Shown here: piece after piece, positions 6,846 to 9,762 of the stretch | How the letters are laid out: every line of letters starts with the position of its first letter | Position numbering within the stretch: the stretch's first letter is position 1 | Origin: RGIG1995 sp045587445 | Lineage (GTDB): Bacteria; Bacillota; Clostridia; Oscillospirales; CAG-272 | Assembly (NCBI GenBank): GCA_045587445.1 | Contig: JAZNCH010000043.1 | Span: 1-9,762 of the forward strand | Direction of reading: 5' to 3' | DNA: 9,762 bases | The notes under the pieces: generated by a model | Seen by the model: only the letters and a program-made list of their open reading frames with translations | Database searches by the model: none | Told to the model about the DNA's origin: nothing | Made by a program: the position numbers and the translations under genes

Positions 6846-8360
6846 CTATATAGCCAGCTGTCCGCCCGGATTATCAAGCGGTTCAGCCCCAGCCGGAATA
6901 GGTTCATCATCCGTTACAGCCCCTTCCAATGCCGCCTTTGCCACCGCTAATTGCTGTTCATCCGCTTCCGCTTTCAGTTTTTCGACTTGTAACTTGATTT
7001 CCTGATAGTCCCAGTCAAGCTGTTCACAGATTGCTTTCAATACCTGTTCATTCCCAACAACGGCAGCTACATTCAGAATTGTTGTAACCTTGACCTGCTT
7101 CGTCTGTGCTTTCGTCAAGTCATTCTGAATGTTCTCTGTCTCATTGGTTGTGATTTCGGAAGTAAAGTCAAAGTAAACGTCAGATACCTTGTAATCGGTG
7201 CCTTCCTTATCGTTTATCTCAGCAATAACGACTTTTAGCAACTGCTTTAAGAAGCGTTTCAAGCGGCTTTTCATTCGTCCGCCCTTTAAGTCAAGCAAAG
7301 CATATCGGGAGCGAATAACAACGTTTGTTATATTGCCGTCGCCTGCCTGTGAAGAATTGAAGCCCATTCCGAAACGATAAATATCAACCTCATCCATAGC
7401 AAGAATTTGCTGTCTTGCCTGATACGGTACATCTACCGTTTTAACATCAACGCCGCCGCCTTCGTCAACGCCCATCATTTTTTTGGTCTTGATGTTCTGC
7501 TGGAGTTCGTCAAGGTTATCACCCTGAAAGCCCCTGACTATGTAAAGCGGTGTATCAAAGTCAATAAGGTTATTTGACAGCGAACAAGCGTGAATGTCGT
7601 AATCGTCAATAATAGCTTTGACCGGCTTTAAGCCGCTTATCTGCTTTCGGTTGTTGTCTAATCTCCAGAAGGGGATAAAACCAAAATTATCATACGTGAT
7701 TTCTTCCTTGCCCTCTGTTTTATACAGCGTGTGCGGCTTCGGGTTAATCTTTTCGCTGTCGTCCTTCTTGATTTCTCCATTGTCAACCTGTACAAAGTAA
7801 TGAACTTCTTTGTCGTCCCATACCTGAATACGCTTGATAAGCTTCTGCCCTTTGTCTATGCGGTCAATGTACCAGTAAATCACGTATTCGCAATTGTCGT
7901 CAGTATCTTTTGCCCTAACCTCAATAACGCCGGTACCGTCAGCATACTGAAAAGCTGTTCTGTCGTTCTCGTTCTTGTACCCGTACATATAATCAAAGCC
8001 CTTGTTATATGCACCGCCTACAAGCTCCGCCGCTTCATCCCAGAACTGTTCATCGAAGTATACGTCAAGATGTTCCTGTAAGCCCTCAACGCCTTCCTTT
8101 GCTCTGACCGGGTTTTCCTTGAAGGATAAAACATAAGATACAAGCTGATCCGACAGCTCTGTGAAAAACGGATGACTAATCTTGACATTTGACCTTGTTT
8201 TATCTTCTGTGAGAATGCCGTCCGCATTGTAGAAGAAAAGTCGCATATCAAGTATGTCGTGTTCCGCTTCATAGTATCGCTGACCTATTGCCGCCTGCTT
8301 CTTTTTTTCGGAAGCTGTATCTTCATCAATAAATCGTTTGATTTCCGCTTCTGATAACAT
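6846..8360 (-). CDS. Phage portal protein (SPP1 gp6-like family)
   Basis: A 504-residue protein, normal length for SPP1-type portals, which form the dodecameric ring at one capsid vertex through which terminase drives DNA and to which the adaptor attaches. Matches to the family: N-terminal RYYEAEHDILDMR (28-40), NVKISHPFFTELSDQLVSYV (58-77), FGFIPFWRLDNN (226-237) then SGLKPVKAIIDDYD (242-255), the middle SLSNNLIDFDTPLYIVRG (260-277), FGMGFNSSQAGDGNITNVVI (330-349) and LDLKGGRMKSRLKRFLKQLL (356-375, stem/clip region). The C-terminal part is helical and acidic, ending in a Pro/Gly-rich tail, as is usual. ATG 8360 has AAAGGA (8367-8372) 6 bases upstream. An in-frame extension upstream has no better start. 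The gene is the first after the terminator at 8451-8478 and is followed 14 bases later by the minor head gene. Confidence 0.95.
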   Translation of the reverse strand: MLSEAEIKRFIDEDTASEKKKQAAIGQRYYEAEHDILDMRLFFYNADGILTEDKTRSNVKISHPFFTELSDQLVSYVLSFKENPVRAKEGVEGLQEHLDVYFDEQFWDEAAELVGGAYNKGFDYMYGYKNENDRTAFQYADGTGVIEVRAKDTDDNCEYVIYWYIDRIDKGQKLIKRIQVWDDKEVHYFVQVDNGEIKKDDSEKINPKPHTLYKTEGKEEITYDNFGFIPFWRLDNNRKQISGLKPVKAIIDDYDIHACSLSNNLIDFDTPLYIVRGFQGDNLDELQQNIKTKKMMGVDEGGGVDVKTVDVPYQARQQILAMDEVDIYRFGMGFNSSQAGDGNITNVVIRSRYALLDLKGGRMKSRLKRFLKQLLKVVIAEINDKEGTDYKVSDVYFDFTSEITTNETENIQNDLTKAQTKQVKVTTILNVAAVVGNEQVLKAICEQLDWDYQEIKLQVEKLKAEADEQQLAVAKAALEGAVTDDEPIPAGAEPLDNPGGQLAI

Positions 8361-8494
8361 TGCTTTTCCTTTCTTGCCATACGGCTTTATATTTGCCTTG
8401 TTTTTCGCCGTCTGAACCTCTCCGGCTATAAACTACCCTTTGAAAATTAAAGCCCCTTAAAACGCATTTTAAAGGGCTGTTTGTGTATTTGATT
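8361..8494 (-). other. Intergenic region before the portal gene
   Basis: It contains the terminator (8451-8478) and about 90 bases of leader. No gene is supported. A reading frame in phase with the portal is open back for about 30 codons but has no start with a ribosome site. An ACGGC...GCCGT inverted repeat (5-base arms, about 20 bases apart) lies in the leader and is too short to call a structure. No clear promoter was found. Confidence 0.4.
8451..8478 (-). terminator. Rho-independent terminator between the metallopeptidase-like and portal genes
   Basis: Bases 8451-8462 pair with 8467-8478 over 12 positions around a 4-base loop; in minus-strand RNA AGCCCUUUAAAA pairs with UUUUAAGGGGCU. As with the hairpin at 2882-2908, one position is a C/A mismatch on the plus strand but a U-G pair in minus-strand RNA. 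The stem is followed by UUAAUUUU. It starts about 17 bases after the stop of the metallopeptidase-like gene. The lower stem is A/U-rich, so strength is uncertain. Confidence 0.7.
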
Positions 8495-8827
8495 TTAAAT
8501 GCACTCAGCTTCCTCAAAAGCTTTCAACATTTTCGGGAACTGCACGGCTATCCAGTCAACTGTGGTTTCGTCGTGTCCCCACTGTCTATGTTCAAAGTTT
8601 TCATGTAAACCTGATTCAAAAAGAAAGGCGTGAATGATTTCGTGCCTTGTTATCTTTTTCAGATATTCGTCGTAATTGTCTAAGTTGCTGTCGTCAGCCT
8701 TTGCCACAACTACTATTCTTTTTGATGTTTTATCACAATATCCGTCACAGTCTTTCAGACATTCATCATCTTCCCTTTTCTTGACTGAAACAGTGTACTT
8801 TGTGCCTAAAATATTTACTATTTTCAT
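8495..8827 (-). CDS. Small phage HExxH metallopeptidase-like protein of the terminase-portal interval
   Basis: A 110-residue protein starting MKIVNILGTKYTVSV. Residues 62-66 are His-Glu-Ile-Ile-His in the context RHEIIHAFLFESGL, a zincin zinc-binding motif. About 20 residues on, Glu87 in DETTVDWIAVQFPKML is placed as a possible third ligand (gluzincin type, as in ImmA/IrrE-like peptidases). Between the N-terminal beta strand and the motif is a short Cys-containing turn (CLKDCDGYCDKTSKRIVV, Cys at 23, 27 and 31). Small proteins with this layout recur beside terminase or portal genes in Firmicutes phages, but their substrate is not established. Start: the ATG at 8827 has GAGGT 5 bases upstream; a TTG at 8839 would add four residues but would consume that ribosome site. 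There is no signal peptide, so the protein is expected in the cytoplasm. It is followed by a terminator. Confidence 0.8.
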   Translation of the reverse strand: MKIVNILGTKYTVSVKKREDDECLKDCDGYCDKTSKRIVVVAKADDSNLDNYDEYLKKITRHEIIHAFLFESGLHENFEHRQWGHDETTVDWIAVQFPKMLKAFEEAECI

Positions 8828-8832
8828 ATTGT

Positions 8833-8837
8833 ACCTC
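8833..8837 (-). promoter_or_regulatory. Ribosome binding site deciding the start of the HExxH protein
   Basis: The minus strand reads TTGAGGTACAATATG: GAGGT is 5 bases from the ATG at 8827. The upstream TTG (8839) overlaps this site, so the shorter form is preferred. Confidence 0.6.
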
Positions 8838-8947
8838 AATAAAAAACAGCATTGTCAGCTCCTTTCCCGACTTCCGATTGAAGCCTTCCAGGGAGAATGC
8901 TAAATGAAAGAAACAGCACAGGAGCTGTACAAGCTGTTCGTCAGTTG

Positions 8948-9762
8948 TCAAATTAACCAAGTGCCTTTCGGCTTTGGGTTCTCATATACACCGGTTATTG
9001 AATCCGGTGCGTCGTCGTGTGGGTTTTTGCCCTCTTTTTGATATTTCAATAAATCCCTTGCAAATTCGGGGAATTTATCTTGCCAATTGACCGGGAAATA
9101 AACGTTATTCATAACGCTGGCACTATTTGAAAGTATTCGGGCTTTTTTGTTCATAGATTGATGAAACCACTTAATAACCGTGTGTTTATTGCCTAATTTC
9201 TTCAATTCCTTTTCAACATTTCGGGCGAAACCTCGACCGCCGTTGTTACTTTCAATCAAAGCACTTCCGACGTTGTTCTTTGTCAGCATTTCCGCCGTTT
9301 TCGGTTCGGTAACTTCCATAGGTGCCTTTGTATAGTAAATATCAAGGATGTAATAGGCATCTTCATACATACCATAGCAAATAGAAGAAAGATAGTCGCT
9401 TCCTTCGTCCGCTGTATCAGTATAGTTGAGAATGTACTTGAATAGGGGATTGCCCTTTTCATCCTTTGGAATTTCCGTATATGTTTTGATTGTTGAATAT
9501 AACCTACCCTTAATATCAACAGGTTCTTGCTGATAGTTTGCAAGAATAATGTCCTTATTCATATTCTTTGTCTTGAAGTCGTAATCCTCACGGGATAACA
9601 GATCACGACAAAGCATTGAACCGTCGTCTTGAACCGCTTTGTAGTTGATGTGAACAACATCCTTGTAATTAGCTAATATATAGCCTGCAAGGTCATTTGT
9701 TGCCCAGCGTGTCATAATAATAATAAGCTTAAAGCCCGTTTCAGTACGGGAAAGCATCGTAT
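8948..9762 (-). CDS. terL: Phage terminase large subunit, C-terminal part (N-terminus beyond window edge)
   Basis: The frame enters from the right edge without a start; 269 residues are visible from the first in-window Met, which is internal. The fragment begins at the end of the ATPase motor, LSRTETGFKLIIIMTRWATN, containing the Thr-Arg-Trp coupling region typical of Firmicutes terminases. The RNase H-like nuclease follows with its three acidic clusters: NYTDTADEGSDY (~111-122), ALIESNNGGRG (~166-176, Glu169) and HDDAPDSITGVYE (~247-259). This enzyme powers DNA translocation through the portal and cuts the concatemer. It ends KGTWLI with TGA at 8950-8948. All three catalytic blocks are intact. 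The Walker A/B motifs and the small terminase gene must lie outside the window. About 120 bases separate it from the HExxH gene. Confidence 0.95.
   Translation of the reverse strand, partial: TMLSRTETGFKLIIIMTRWATNDLAGYILANYKDVVHINYKAVQDDGSMLCRDLLSREDYDFKTKNMNKDIILANYQQEPVDIKGRLYSTIKTYTEIPKDEKGNPLFKYILNYTDTADEGSDYLSSICYGMYEDAYYILDIYYTKAPMEVTEPKTAEMLTKNNVGSALIESNNGGRGFARNVEKELKKLGNKHTVIKWFHQSMNKKARILSNSASVMNNVYFPVNWQDKFPEFARDLLKYQKEGKNPHDDAPDSITGVYENPKPKGTWLI

Noticed and set aside
7731..8081. Plus-strand 116-codon frame rich in Val/Leu that could look like a membrane protein
   Set aside because: It lies entirely opposite the portal gene. Its hydrophobicity is the expected antisense image of the acidic and lysine-rich portal sequence.
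8361..8440. N-terminal extension of the portal in phase with its ATG
   Set aside because: The in-phase stretch is lysine-rich and has no start codon with a ribosome site. The ATG at 8360 has AAAGGA at ideal spacing and matches the normal portal length.
8326..8517. Minus-strand 63-codon frame across the terminator between the HExxH and portal genes
   Set aside because: It reads through the terminator stem, overlaps both neighbours and has no ribosome site.
1..9762. CRISPR array, tRNA, rRNA, insertion sequence or attachment site
   Set aside because: No regularly spaced repeats, tRNA-like cloverleaf, transposase frame or terminal inverted repeats were seen by eye on either strand; the window is almost filled by phage structural genes.

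Overview
The window is a tailed-phage or prophage head-morphogenesis block. Every convincing gene lies on the minus strand, so transcription runs from base 9762 towards base 1. The order follows the SPP1-like head module of Firmicutes phages: large terminase, portal, SPP1 gp7-type minor head protein, GP20-type scaffold, major capsid protein, gp15-type head-tail adaptor, gp16-type head-closure protein. The moderately AT-rich composition, strong AGGAGG-type ribosome binding sites, GTG starts and protein families fit a phage of a Clostridia-type gut bacterium. This is inference: no host gene, attachment site or integrase is present, so prophage and free phage cannot be told apart.

Layout in transcription order. 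9762-8948: C-terminal part of the large terminase (motor end plus RNase H-like nuclease), cut by the window edge. 8827-8495: small HExxH metallopeptidase-like protein. 8478-8451: hairpin terminator. 8360-6846: portal. 6831-5854: minor head protein. 5837-2940: a 965-residue modular fibre-like protein with a BppU-like N-terminus, coiled coils, several beta-sandwich modules and a C-terminal SGNH/GDSL hydrolase domain. 2908-2882: second hairpin terminator, followed by about 120 bases without a confident gene. 2757-2086: scaffold. 2068-1043: major capsid protein. 1026-811: small protein of unknown function. 799-275: head-tail adaptor. 272-1: N-terminal part of the head-closure protein, cut by the window edge.

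How the genes work together: terminase docks on the portal and packages DNA into a procapsid built from the capsid protein on the scaffold, with the minor head protein inside or at the portal. After packaging, the adaptor and closure protein seal the portal and receive the tail. The unusual part is the large SGNH fibre-like gene, which sits between the minor head protein and the scaffold. Proteins with this architecture are normally encoded with the tail or baseplate genes. It is followed at once by its own terminator, so it may be a head-attached fibre or a cargo (moron) gene. Its hydrolase domain has Asn where the usual catalytic Asp of the DxxH motif stands. The two terminators would divide the block into three transcription units unless antitermination operates.
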